Source: Prevotella sp.
Lineage (GTDB): Bacteria; Bacteroidota; Bacteroidia; Bacteroidales; Bacteroidaceae
DNA length: 60,047 nucleotides
Assembly (NCBI GenBank): GCA_017556145.1
Contig: JAFZCU010000171.1
Coordinates: forward strand, 1 to 60,047
Reading direction: 5' to 3'
Shown here: positions 8,550 to 17,265 of the stretch, one piece after another
Position numbering within the stretch: position 1 is the first letter of the stretch
Layout of the letters: every line of letters starts with the position of its first letter
Program-made: the position numbers and the translations under genes
Notes under the pieces: generated by a model
Database searches by the model: none
What the model was told of the DNA's origin: nothing
Seen by the model: only the letters and a program-made list of their open reading frames with translations

Positions 8550-9476
8550 TTAGAAGTTGACGACCACGTCGTCGAGCCAAGCGGTTTCGATGGTGAATGT
8601 ACTGGTGGCACCTGCCGTAAAGAGGGGACCACGAAGGAGCGTCTTGCGGTTGCGCTTGAAAGGTACGTTGTTCACTACCTTGGTGAAGAGCACTTGATCG
8701 TTAGTATCCAAAACATCGAGGGTGATGTCCATTGTCTGCTCATCAGTGGTCAGGAAAGCGAAACTACTAATCTGTATGGGCGATCCTATTGACGCTTTCG
8801 GTGAATTAGTCATCACAAAACCTGTATTTCCTACCGCCAAACCTGTAGAGGGGTCAAAACTCTTGCTGCCAGCACCATAGGTTGTCCTAATCTTAGCGAC
8901 ACCATCAATACGCCCATCCGAAGACTCAACCAAGAGCTTGGTCACAACACGATTGAGCATAATTGACAGATCCTGTGCTGCAGTGCTTGTAATTGAGACT
9001 ACCTGTGTGGCACTAAATGTCTCTCGTACTTTCTCACTGGTAAATGCCGCTAAAGTTGGGCTGGTGAGTGTGAAGGTATCGCCTGCAAGACTATCGCGAG
9101 CAATGACCACCATCGTGTAACTGCCTAAGGGTAACGTGAGACTAAACTCACCAAAGGTAGTGAAGGTGGTTTCATCACTCTTCAACTGAGTAGTCGAATA
9201 GACCTCGGTGGTACCAGAATAGAAGGCCAACGTGAGAGCTTGTACATCTTTGTAGGTTGACGGATTCTCAACCGCTCGTGTGCGCGACTCAGCGAAATCT
9301 TCCGTGGAGATGGAAAAATCACTGACATGCACACTGACTGGGGCAGACGGGCCAGTTGACAGATTTGAGGGGTTCATCACTTCCTCAGCGTCAGAACAAC
9401 TGCTGAGGTTTACCATTGTGCCCAGTAAAAGGGCAAAGCCACAAAGGGCTGCGGAATTTGAATAAAACTTTTTCAT
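8550..9476 (-). CDS. FimB/Mfa2-like fimbrial lipoprotein
   Basis: The 308-residue protein has a lipoprotein signal, with a hydrophobic stretch ending L-S-S-C-S-D and the lipobox cysteine near residue 27. The rest is soluble and rich in beta-strand-type Ser/Thr/Val sequence, including L-N-R-V-V-T-K-L-L-V-E near 176-186, a pattern seen in FimB/Mfa2 fimbrial anchor or tip proteins of Bacteroidales. Such proteins sit on the outer membrane and anchor or cap type V pili. The gene has its own promoter (9531-9562) and its own terminator-like repeat, so it is a separate unit inserted between the export genes and the biosynthetic cassette. Family assignment is moderate and a role in capsule attachment is only possible. 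Confidence 0.5.
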   Translation of the reverse strand: MKKFYSNSAALCGFALLLGTMVNLSSCSDAEEVMNPSNLSTGPSAPVSVHVSDFSISTEDFAESRTRAVENPSTYKDVQALTLAFYSGTTEVYSTTQLKSDETTFTTFGEFSLTLPLGSYTMVVIARDSLAGDTFTLTSPTLAAFTSEKVRETFSATQVVSITSTAAQDLSIMLNRVVTKLLVESSDGRIDGVAKIRTTYGAGSKSFDPSTGLAVGNTGFVMTNSPKASIGSPIQISSFAFLTTDEQTMDITLDVLDTNDQVLFTKVVNNVPFKRNRKTLLRGPLFTAGATSTFTIETAWLDDVVVNF

Positions 9477-9530
9477 TTGTTTGGTCTTTGATAGTAAGAC
9501 TTCTTGTTAACTGTGTCATTTTGACGGGGA

Positions 9531-9562
9531 CAAAGATATGAAGTCTTTTTCAAAAGACCAAA
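9531..9562 (-). promoter_or_regulatory. Bacteroidota-type promoter for the FimB-like lipoprotein gene
   Basis: On the minus strand, TTTG (plus strand 9559-9562) and TATCTTTG (9531-9538) are separated by exactly 20 bp, matching the sigma-ABfr consensus. Predicted initiation lies near 9526, about 50 bases before the ATG at 9476. Confidence 0.85.
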
Positions 9563-9575
9563 TGTTTTACATTAT

Positions 9576-10673
9576 TTAACTTAGTCCAAGTAATGGTAAG
9601 AGGTCATCTTCTTTGTGGAAAACGTAGGCGGTGGTGATACAGAAAGCGAGGAAGAGGAAGACGAGGCACCATTTGGCACGAGCGGGACCAGCCTTTTTAA
9701 TAGGAACGGTGGCTGACTGGAGGGTGGTGAAGGCAGGCCTTTCCTCTTGAACCCGAGCTTCGGCGGCCTGCAACTGCGCCGCCACCGTGGTGTATGCATT
9801 GTACTGCAATTGCATTTCGTTTTCCAAGTCGGTCTGACGCTGACGGACGGTCTGCAAAATCAGATCCTGATTGCCATCGACAAATTCGGCATATCTCTGA
9901 CGGGCTTTATCATAGCGAGCCTTCGACTCCTGATAGAGTTTCTGGTTATACTCCAGATCCACCCGTGCCTTGCTTGTGCGATAGTCGGTGATGAAGTTCT
10001 GCAGGCGCGTCTTCACGGTATCAGCTATCGTGGCACAAATCAACGGATTCTGGTCAAGGACTGTAATCGTAATTGCAAGTGTATTCTCGTCAACATCACA
10101 ACCTACCTTTTTGCCAATCGCTTTAACAATGTTTGTCTGTTCCTTAGTCAGGCGGAAAGGATTCACCGTTGAATCCTGAGGCAGTTCTTCCTTAATCAGG
10201 CTAATCAGCCATTTTTTCGTACCACTGATGGCTGTACTCCACCACGTACGCTTCTGCTCATTTTTTAAATAGTCGTAGTATGACATCGTGCGGTCTGGTA
10301 TGCCCTCTTCCTCATCGCCCTCAATGGTAACAGGCACCTGGAACAGCGAGACTTTGAAATCAACCGAGTTAATCAGGTCGGGGTAGAGCGTCGGAAACAA
10401 AGCCTCTCCACCACCGGTTCCAGTACCTAACCTCATGCCAAAACTATTAGCAAGAGCCAGCAGTGAATTGCTACTGCTAGCCCGAGTGAGTTCAGGCGCC
10501 AACATTACCTCACATTTGTAGACGTTAGGAATGCTGAGCATCAGAATGGCGGATACCACAAAAGTAATCGGTAATACCTTATAATACAATTTTTTATATT
10601 TCCAGATATCGGCAAACAACTTGGGAAAGTCGATGGGAGTCTTATCTTTCTTCTGATTATTCTCTTCGTTCAT
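9576..10673 (-). CDS. Wzz-type chain length determinant / co-polymerase
   Basis: From the ATG at 10673 the protein has about 365 residues. A transmembrane helix near 34-53 (V-L-P-I-T-F-V-V-S-A-I-L-M-L) and a second near the C-terminus (about 337-355) bracket a large periplasmic region. The periplasmic part includes a charged helical section, residues about 235-320, predicted as coiled coil. This is the layout of Wzz/PCP proteins, which set polymer length and link the polymerase to the export channel. An in-frame ATG at 10691 overlaps the region before the export gene's stop; I favour the later start. No tyrosine-kinase domain is present. It follows the SLBB export gene by a few bases, so they are cotranscribed. 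Confidence 0.87.
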   Translation of the reverse strand: MNEENNQKKDKTPIDFPKLFADIWKYKKLYYKVLPITFVVSAILMLSIPNVYKCEVMLAPELTRASSSNSLLALANSFGMRLGTGTGGGEALFPTLYPDLINSVDFKVSLFQVPVTIEGDEEEGIPDRTMSYYDYLKNEQKRTWWSTAISGTKKWLISLIKEELPQDSTVNPFRLTKEQTNIVKAIGKKVGCDVDENTLAITITVLDQNPLICATIADTVKTRLQNFITDYRTSKARVDLEYNQKLYQESKARYDKARQRYAEFVDGNQDLILQTVRQRQTDLENEMQLQYNAYTTVAAQLQAAEARVQEERPAFTTLQSATVPIKKAGPARAKWCLVFLFLAFCITTAYVFHKEDDLLPLLGLS

Positions 10674-10697
10674 ATCGGTATGAATTAACATTGAAAA

Positions 10698-13148
10698 TTA
10701 CATTCTTGTCAGAGCAACAACAAGTGCAGCGAGCGAGGTTATACTAGTAGCTCCTTGAAAAACACGCGCCCAGTCAATGGGATTATTGCGTTTCTTACTG
10801 GGTACAACAATCTCGCAACCAGGCTCCGGCTTGGCACCATCCTTCTTCAGGCCAATGGTGCCGTTCTGGTAAACAATGAAGGTCTTGCTCTTCTTGGCCC
10901 GCTGGCCATAGCCACCCGCATTACTGACATAATGCTTGATATTCTTGCCTTCTTCAAAGAATACCGTATTGGGGAACATCACATCGCCAGAGACCTTTAC
11001 AATCGGGTCGTACTCAGGAATATAAATCCTGTCGCCCTCACGCAGAATGATATCGGCATCGCTACCAGGATTCTTCAGGGCTTTTTCAAGGTCGATACCC
11101 ACCACATAGTGGTTATCCAGATCCATCTTACGCCAGGCCACCGAATCACGTTCGTCGGTCAGGATATTACGGATGTTATCCAGCATCAAACGTCTGCGGA
11201 CACGTTCCTCATCATTGGTGGTTCGAACCAGGCGAGCGCCTTTCAGATAGGCTGTCTCCGTCAAGCCTCCTGCCATCTTCATGGCATCGGTCAGGCGCAT
11301 ATCCTTGTTCTCCAAAGTAAAACTGCCTTCATAGTTCACTTCACCGGAAATAGTGATATGACGGGCTGTATGGAAAGCAGGACTCCTGCGGACATGTACC
11401 ACATCGTATGGCTCCAACAGGAAACTGCGGTCGTGATTGATAATCAGTCCGTCCTTGATTTCAAAAGTGTAACTCTTGGCAATCTCACGTGATTTCTTCG
11501 TAGCAAGCGGATCAAGGATTCGACGTGATACATCGACCTTGGCCAAAGAGGCCTGGTCTCTCAGACCTCCCGCCATCACAATCAGGTCTTCGATGGTCAT
11601 ATTGTCAGCAAATTGATAGGTTCCCGGCGACATGACATAACCTGTGATGGTCAGGGTGCGTTCCTGACGCAGGTCTTCCTCGGTCATGATAAACAGCACA
11701 TCTTCGTTCTGCAAAGGAATATCAGCTACCGTGCCATCCATGATGCCCTTCACATCGACAGGCACCACCTCCAAAGAGCGGTCGGCCTTCAGACGATGCA
11801 GAACAGCATGCGTGGTAAAGGCATCCTCAGTGATACCTTCGGCAGCCTCAATCAAGCCCCGCACCGTGGTGACACGACCACCCAGCTCGAACTGTCCCGG
11901 GCGGAACACAGCACCCTTGATCTCAACCATGTTCTCGTAACGGTTGATCATGCCATCGACCGTCAGCACGTCACCGTCTTCCAATTTGAAAGTCGAGAAA
12001 TCGAACTCATCGATATTATGGACTTCATAGCGTTCGCCCGACTGACGCTGCAGACGGATAGAACTCTTGTGTGCCCCACTCGTGAAGCCACCGGCATATC
12101 TCAACAAGGTGGCGACACTCTCGCCCGGCTTCATCTCGTAGAACATCGGGCGCTTGACGTTGCCAGAGATACCGACCACATTCTCATAAGGATCGACCTG
12201 GATCACATCATCGTCGTGGAGACGGATGTTGCCAGTCATCTTACCTGTCAGGATGAAATCATACATATCCACGTGGGAAATGACCCTGCCACCACGAATG
12301 ACCTTGATGTTACGCAAGGTTCCCAACTGACTGATACCACCTGCACGATACATAGCATAGAACACTGTAGCAAACGCACTGAGATGATAGGTTCCAGGAC
12401 GCCTGACAGCACCCATGACATTGATCATGATGGTACGATGCTGCGAAACTGACAGTTTCAGGCTACTGCTCTGATAACGACTGCCCAAAGTGGCACGTAA
12501 GCGGGACTGGGCTGCTGCTACAGTGAGTCCACTCACAGTAACAGGTCCTACCTCGGGCACACGGATCGTACCTTCAGGCGAGACCGTGAGCGACATGGCC
12601 TTCTGAGAGGCGCCATAGATATCCACAACCAGCACATCGCCGGGACCCAGCACATAATCCTGAGGCGTCGGGATATTATTATTGGGCTCGAACGTCAAGC
12701 CTGAACGGCGGAAAATGTCATGACCGAAAATGCGTTTGCCATTGATATCACCGGCAATACGTGACTCCGACTGCACATCGAGTTCGGCATCGTCAAGTTC
12801 TTCTTCAGCATCGACCTGAATCTCACCAGTGGTATTCACCTTGGCCGTGTTCAGTTCCTGAAATTCTGTACCGTCGTTGTTGGCTCTGAGACGGGTGTTG
12901 TCACGGTCTTCAGCCGCAGAACGAAGACGTTGCTCATCATTCACCTGCCCCTGATACTGATCGCGCAAACGACGAATCTGATCGATTTTTACACCTCGCT
13001 GCATCAATCCTGTAACAATCTGACTCTGACTGGCACCTGCCGCATTGCGCGATTTGATATAATTGAGCACTTGGGCATCGGTCATTCCCTGCGCCATTGC
13101 CAACGTAGCAGATAGCAGCATCACTAAAAATAAAACGTATTTCTTCAT
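10698..13148 (-). CDS. SLBB-domain polysaccharide export protein (Wza-like)
   Basis: This 816-residue protein has a type I signal peptide (M-K-K-Y-V-L-F-L to A-M-A-Q). There is no lipobox cysteine, unlike enterobacterial Wza. A poly-export domain starts at L-G-P-G-D-V-L-V-V-D-I-Y-G near 166-178. It is followed by about six SLBB-type beta-grasp repeats, each ending in an A-G-G-like turn, and a short hydrophobic C-terminal helix (about 795-813). The family forms the periplasmic and outer-membrane part of the capsule export channel. Wza proteins have about 380 residues; the Bacteroidota form with extra SLBB repeats is longer, as here. A strong promoter with a palindrome in the leader lies upstream (13277-13334). 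Confidence 0.93.
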   Translation of the reverse strand: MKKYVLFLVMLLSATLAMAQGMTDAQVLNYIKSRNAAGASQSQIVTGLMQRGVKIDQIRRLRDQYQGQVNDEQRLRSAAEDRDNTRLRANNDGTEFQELNTAKVNTTGEIQVDAEEELDDAELDVQSESRIAGDINGKRIFGHDIFRRSGLTFEPNNNIPTPQDYVLGPGDVLVVDIYGASQKAMSLTVSPEGTIRVPEVGPVTVSGLTVAAAQSRLRATLGSRYQSSSLKLSVSQHRTIMINVMGAVRRPGTYHLSAFATVFYAMYRAGGISQLGTLRNIKVIRGGRVISHVDMYDFILTGKMTGNIRLHDDDVIQVDPYENVVGISGNVKRPMFYEMKPGESVATLLRYAGGFTSGAHKSSIRLQRQSGERYEVHNIDEFDFSTFKLEDGDVLTVDGMINRYENMVEIKGAVFRPGQFELGGRVTTVRGLIEAAEGITEDAFTTHAVLHRLKADRSLEVVPVDVKGIMDGTVADIPLQNEDVLFIMTEEDLRQERTLTITGYVMSPGTYQFADNMTIEDLIVMAGGLRDQASLAKVDVSRRILDPLATKKSREIAKSYTFEIKDGLIINHDRSFLLEPYDVVHVRRSPAFHTARHITISGEVNYEGSFTLENKDMRLTDAMKMAGGLTETAYLKGARLVRTTNDEERVRRRLMLDNIRNILTDERDSVAWRKMDLDNHYVVGIDLEKALKNPGSDADIILREGDRIYIPEYDPIVKVSGDVMFPNTVFFEEGKNIKHYVSNAGGYGQRAKKSKTFIVYQNGTIGLKKDGAKPEPGCEIVVPSKKRNNPIDWARVFQGATSITSLAALVVALTRM

Positions 13149-13276
13149 ATTGAAAAATTATTGTAATTTCGCAAAAGAACACAATCTCTTTTCCTAATGT
13201 ACCAACATAAGCGTTTGCTTATCAGCACGTTAGTGAGAATTCAATAAATTATTTACATCAAAATAAGGGCGTGATT

Positions 13277-13288
13277 GGAATCGATTCC
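13277..13288. promoter_or_regulatory. 12-bp palindrome in the leader of the export gene
   Basis: GGAATCGATTCC is a perfect palindrome about 10 bases downstream of the predicted transcription start of the export gene. A repressor site or an RNA element recognised with UpxY are both possible. It is a single copy in this interval. Confidence 0.45.
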
Positions 13289-13302
13289 CCTAAATTTGAC
13301 TG

Positions 13303-13334
13303 CAAAAGTACTGCTTTTTTTTGGAATAAACAAA
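13303..13334 (-). promoter_or_regulatory. Bacteroidota-type promoter for the capsule export genes
   Basis: On the minus strand TTTG (plus 13331-13334) and TACTTTTG (13303-13310) are 20 bp apart. The predicted start near 13298 gives a leader of about 150 bases before the ATG at 13148. The leader is long enough for UpxY-type antitermination. Confidence 0.85.
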
Positions 13335-13390
13335 TATTTTATTAAAAATAAAGGTTAAAATCCCAAATCAGATTCTTCAGAAAATAATCT

Positions 13391-14374
13391 TTAAGAAGTA
13401 AGATGAGAATATTCATCTATAAGAGTTCGCCGATTAGGGGAAAGAGGGGATTTGCGCCAGATGTCGAAAAGGGCCTGTAGCTGCTTAAGAAGTGCCTCGT
13501 CGTGAGAAAGAATGGCAAGGTAGAGCTGACAACGCACTTTGAGAAGGCTGGAGTCCTTGAGGGCAGAAATGGCTTTGCGAAGACGGGATTCTGCCGTTTC
13601 AATGCCGGTATCCAATTTTACTGAGGCCATATAGAGGGGAAGGGCGAGCTCCGCCTCTGTCGCAGAGGTATAGCCCTTGAAAGTCGTCAGTCGTGCCTGC
13701 GTTCGCTTTAACTCAGAGAGCAGGAGATAATACTCGTTTTCATTCTGGTATTTATCGGGAATCTCAAAAAGGAGGCGATGCGCCAGGTCGAAAAGGGCGC
13801 GTTTGTCTTTGTCAATATTTTTAGATGGTCTTTGTGACTTTTCAGCATCGGACATCTCAATCATATTAGGAGACATTTCGATGGCTGCAATGAGGATGCC
13901 GGGAATCTGAACCACCAGATGACGGTTGCGCTTACCCTTAATGCGCATGATGATGCCCTCACGGCCATCGTAGAGACCACCTTTGATACGGATCTGGTCA
14001 CCCACATTCAAGCGGATTTCCTGGGGATTGAAATAAGTGACGTGCTCCTCATGATGCTCCGTGACGGCAATGAAGTCCTCCATTGCCTGCGTAGGAACCG
14101 TCAGGAATGCTTTGTGTTTAGAAAAGGTGGAACGTTGGATATAGACCACGTAATGGGCATTAGCGATATAGTCCTGCACTTCATCCAAGGTGCCTTTGAC
14201 GAAGATCAGTTTCGTAATGGCAGGAACCAGCATACGCTGTTCACGGCCTTTAACTTTCTTAACCTCGTATTTCAATGGGACGAAAGAAGAAAGGCCATAG
14301 CGTCGGGCATCGTCACGAACCTTGAGCTCGTGACGGGGACTGGTACAAGCAACGGCAAACCAAAGTTGCTCCAT
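13391..14374 (-). CDS. UpxY-family transcription antiterminator, long form
   Basis: The N-terminal region (about 1-105) is a NusG-like NGN domain beginning M-E-Q-L-W-F-A-V-A-C-T-S-P-R-H-E. A KOW segment follows near 125-155 (D-Q-I-R-I-K-G-G-L-Y-D-G-R-E-G). UpxY proteins bind RNA polymerase at capsule operon leaders and prevent premature termination, making one capsule locus dominant. UpxY is commonly near 170-200 residues; this protein has 327, with a helical, Leu-rich extension from about 170 to the end. The gene starts three bases after the upstream kinase fusion's stop and precedes the export gene, so it is placed to act on the leader at 13149-13300. The function of the extension is not known. 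Confidence 0.85.
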   Translation of the reverse strand: MEQLWFAVACTSPRHELKVRDDARRYGLSSFVPLKYEVKKVKGREQRMLVPAITKLIFVKGTLDEVQDYIANAHYVVYIQRSTFSKHKAFLTVPTQAMEDFIAVTEHHEEHVTYFNPQEIRLNVGDQIRIKGGLYDGREGIIMRIKGKRNRHLVVQIPGILIAAIEMSPNMIEMSDAEKSQRPSKNIDKDKRALFDLAHRLLFEIPDKYQNENEYYLLLSELKRTQARLTTFKGYTSATEAELALPLYMASVKLDTGIETAESRLRKAISALKDSSLLKVRCQLYLAILSHDEALLKQLQALFDIWRKSPLSPNRRTLIDEYSHLTS

Positions 14375-14377
14375 TGT

Positions 14378-16315
14378 TTAAGGTTTGGAGAACTCTTGGA
14401 CGGCACGGATGAGGGCATGGGGGTTACCCATGTCGTACATACGCCCCTGTAAACGCACACCCATCATACCACTACGCTTACGCACGGCCTCAAGGGCTGA
14501 GGTGAGTTCAATCTCAGTGACATGATCGCCATCGATCTCTTTCTGCATGATGTCTTCATGGAGTTGGGCAAAGACCTCAGGGGTGAGGATATACTGCCCG
14601 AAGACACTGTAATATTCTTTCACACCGTTTTTATCACGTACCCCAAGGAATTCCTCCGCATAGCTGGCCTTGGGTTTCTCGTTCATCGTAGCCACATTGA
14701 GAATGGTGTGATCCTTGTCTTCCCAGACACCCGAGAGGATGCCATAGTGACTGACCTCAGCAAGGGGTACGGTATGAATGGAGACCATCAGTGCATTATA
14801 ACGCTCGTATTCCTCGACCATTTGGAGGGCACAGGGTTTGTTGGAGTCACTGCGATAGAGGGTATCGCCCAAAAGCAACAGGACCGGTTCGTTACCAGCA
14901 AACTGGGCTGCCTGATAGACAGCATGACCGAAGCCCCGCTTCTCACGCTGGTAGACATAATGGAGGTGTTTTCCGATATTGAGAATACGTGTCTCGAGTT
15001 CCTTTGCCTCTGGATTGAGTTTGTTCAAATGTTCATCAGATAGCGGTCGCTCGAAATAGTCGGCATACTGTTGACGTTCCTCCTCAGAGCCGAGGACCAG
15101 ACAGATCTCCTCGATACCACTCTGGATGAGTTCCTCGAGCAGGATGAGAATCACCGGGCGCACCATGCCATCGGGACATGGTATGGGGAAGAAATCCTTC
15201 TTCAGGGCCCTGGTGGCAGGATACAGTCTTGTGCCGAAACCTGCGACTGGGATGATGGCCTTCCGCACCGTATGTACCGGTTTGAGGGTGAGGGAATAGG
15301 CCTTCAGACCTTGTCGGTTAAGATAGTCGACCAATTGTTGCTGGGCCTCCTCACTACGCGCAAGGAACTGTACTGAGCCGTCGCCATGCGAGCCCACGCC
15401 CTTACCACCCCACACCATCGGACGGATATTAGGATCCTCCAAGACACTGTGGAGCTTGGGGGCATAGAGTGCCTCAGACATCGGTGCCACCTGGGCATCA
15501 AAAAGTGCCTCTGCCTCGGTCATCAACCGACCTAATCCCTCGGCATCACCCTCGGCCATGCACTTAACGGCCCTGTTGACCAATTCGATATTCTTCTCAC
15601 CCAGTGCCTCATGCTCCGCACGTTCCGCATCACTGTTCGGGAAAGGATAGGCCTTGTTGAGATCGGAAAGGATCTTGATGGTATCCTTCTCAGCACAGAG
15701 GTCGGCAAAAACCCAATAGAGATGTTTCTTGACATTCAGGGAGCGCACCTCGATCTCATCGCCATCAAAGATCATGAGGTTGGGCTTGACACCAAAGGCA
15801 CAGGCCTGGTCCAGACGACCACAACGACTGGAGGTACGCAATTCGCCCAGATAGGCGATATTCATCTCGCCCAGTGTGTTGAGGTTCAGATTATATAATA
15901 AATTGAACGCGCGCGCAACGAGGACGCAGATGGCCGCAGAACTGGAAAGACCGCTTTTCATGGGAAGCGTCATGCCCTTGATACGGATACGTACACCACC
16001 CACTTTGTACCATTCGAGCATATAAGAGGCCACCCCCGCGCAATAGCAGAAGAAGGAACCGCTCTTGGCAATGCGCTTCAGCTCGAGCTCGTCCATGCGA
16101 CAGGAGAAGTCCTGCCAGACGCCAGAGATCTCAGGCGCTTCACTATAAAGTTCGAAGATGCTGGATTTTTCAACTTCAGCATAGATACCCTGTTCAATAC
16201 CCGTCACAATGGCTGCACCCGGGGCGATGTCAGCATTCATCGTTCGATAATGGCCTGCCCAGTCGGTGTGTTCGCCAAAGAGACAGAGTCGTCCTGGAAC
16301 AAAAAGTTTCATCAT
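14378..16315 (-). CDS. GHMP kinase - sugar nucleotidyltransferase fusion
   Basis: The 645-residue protein joins two catalytic domains. Residues 1-345 are a GHMP-family sugar kinase, with P-G-R-L-C-L-F-G-E-H-T-D at 7-18, the ATP loop M-K-S-G-L-S-S-S-A-A near 119-128, and a third motif G-G-K-G-V-G-S-H-G-D-G near 303-313. Residues 352-645 are a nucleotidyltransferase of the glucose-1-phosphate uridylyltransferase type, opening with I-P-V-A-G-F-G-T-R-L-Y-P. Together they would phosphorylate a free sugar at C1 and convert it to a nucleotide sugar, a salvage route similar in logic to plant and Bacteroides Fkp but with reversed domain order. The sugar is unknown. The gene leads into upxY with a three-base gap. 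Confidence 0.87.
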   Translation of the reverse strand: MMKLFVPGRLCLFGEHTDWAGHYRTMNADIAPGAAIVTGIEQGIYAEVEKSSIFELYSEAPEISGVWQDFSCRMDELELKRIAKSGSFFCYCAGVASYMLEWYKVGGVRIRIKGMTLPMKSGLSSSAAICVLVARAFNLLYNLNLNTLGEMNIAYLGELRTSSRCGRLDQACAFGVKPNLMIFDGDEIEVRSLNVKKHLYWVFADLCAEKDTIKILSDLNKAYPFPNSDAERAEHEALGEKNIELVNRAVKCMAEGDAEGLGRLMTEAEALFDAQVAPMSEALYAPKLHSVLEDPNIRPMVWGGKGVGSHGDGSVQFLARSEEAQQQLVDYLNRQGLKAYSLTLKPVHTVRKAIIPVAGFGTRLYPATRALKKDFFPIPCPDGMVRPVILILLEELIQSGIEEICLVLGSEEERQQYADYFERPLSDEHLNKLNPEAKELETRILNIGKHLHYVYQREKRGFGHAVYQAAQFAGNEPVLLLLGDTLYRSDSNKPCALQMVEEYERYNALMVSIHTVPLAEVSHYGILSGVWEDKDHTILNVATMNEKPKASYAEEFLGVRDKNGVKEYYSVFGQYILTPEVFAQLHEDIMQKEIDGDHVTEIELTSALEAVRKRSGMMGVRLQGRMYDMGNPHALIRAVQEFSKP

Positions 16316-16334
16316 ATTTCCTGTATTTATGTTG

Positions 16335-16342
16335 CAAAAGTA
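16335..16342 (-). promoter_or_regulatory. Probable -7 element for the kinase fusion gene
   Basis: TACTTTTG on the minus strand ends about 20 bases before the gene's ATG. No convincing TTTG is found 19-21 bp upstream, so the call rests on the -7 box alone. Confidence 0.5.
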
Positions 16343-16381
16343 CTAAAAAAACGGCAAATTGTGGAGATTTTAAGTTTTTTT

Positions 16382-16413
16382 TTTGGTTGTTTGAAGAAAA
16401 ATATATACTTTTG
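16382..16413 (+). promoter_or_regulatory. Bacteroidota-type promoter for the ECF sigma gene
   Basis: TTTG at 16382-16385 and TACTTTTG at 16406-16413 are separated by 20 bp. Initiation near 16419 gives a leader of about 68 bases and excludes the longer in-frame reading that begins at 16250. Confidence 0.85.
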
Positions 16414-16486
16414 TCCCCGAATTAATAACTCTTTAAACGATTATTGCCTATCGAAACAGCATTACTCAATACTAATTAAGAAACGT

Positions 16487-17083
16487 ATGAGTACTTGGAA
16501 AGAAATGTCCGACGAACAGTTGGCATTGCTTTATGCAGATGGTAATAACAAAGCTTTCGACCTTTTATTAAGTCGTGTGCAGAATAAGCTGTTCTCCTAC
16601 ATCTTCAGTATGGTGAAGAATGAGGAGATGGCAAATGACCTGTTTCAGGAAACCTTTATCAAGGCCATCATGAAACTGAGAGACGGAAAGTATAAGGATC
16701 AGGGCAAGTTCCTCTTCTGGCTAACGAGGATTGCGCATAATGTGATTATCGACCATTTCCGCGATCTAAAGAACTCGCATGTGGTAGATGCCCCGAAGGA
16801 GAATGACCTGGGGAACATCCGCGGTGACTCCGTCATGGAGACTGACCGTGAGAGCTCCCTGGTGAACGAGCAGGTGCTGAAGGATGTCAGACTGTTGATG
16901 GAAGCACTGCCGGACGTACAGCGTGAAGTTGTGTTCATGCGGTACTATCAGGAAATGTCGTTCAAGGAGATTGCAGAAGCTACGGGTGTAAGCATCAACA
17001 CGTCGCTGGGGCGCATGCGTTATGCGCTCATCAACCTTCGCAAGCTCTCGCGCGAGCACTCCATCGAGCTCCAATTAGCTTAG
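16487..17083 (+). CDS. ECF-type RNA polymerase sigma factor
   Basis: From the ATG at 16487 the protein has 198 residues (MSTWKEMSDEQLALLYADGN). Region 2 (about 15-90) contains D-L-F-Q-E-T-F-I-K-A near 50-59, and region 4 (about 130-185) contains E-V-V-F-M-R-Y-Y-Q-E-M-S-F-K-E-I-A followed by a helix-turn-helix. This is a small sigma-70 family member of the extracytoplasmic-function group. No anti-sigma gene is adjacent, which is unlike the FecR-paired group that serves SusC/SusD loci. A dedicated promoter precedes it and a strong stem-loop follows at 17118-17162. The regulon cannot be inferred from this window. Confidence 0.93.
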   Translation: MSTWKEMSDEQLALLYADGNNKAFDLLLSRVQNKLFSYIFSMVKNEEMANDLFQETFIKAIMKLRDGKYKDQGKFLFWLTRIAHNVIIDHFRDLKNSHVVDAPKENDLGNIRGDSVMETDRESSLVNEQVLKDVRLLMEALPDVQREVVFMRYYQEMSFKEIAEATGVSINTSLGRMRYALINLRKLSREHSIELQLA

Positions 17084-17117
17084 TTTTTTTAAAAAATTAC
17101 ATCTTTATCTTTATCCT

Positions 17118-17162
17118 CAACCACCCCTACCCCTCCTTATCATAATGAGGGGCGGGTGGTTG
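17118..17162 (+). terminator. GC-rich stem-loop after the sigma factor gene
   Basis: The arms CAACCACCC...CCCCTC and GAGGGGC...GGGTGGTTG pair with one small internal irregularity around an 11-base loop. No T-run follows, so intrinsic termination is uncertain. It may also be an RNA 3'-end stabiliser. Confidence 0.5.
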
Positions 17163-17265
17163 TGAATAAGCGTGCAGATTCCCTGCAAAAAAATTTTTTT
17201 GTTATGGCATAATAAAAAAAAGATTTCGTCGTTTTTTAAATGAAATCAAAAATATTAGTTCGCCT

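Noticed and set aside
16250..16486. Upstream extension of the sigma factor gene
   Set aside because: It begins within the divergent kinase gene and upstream of the sigma factor promoter's predicted start. The protein family begins at the ATG at 16487.
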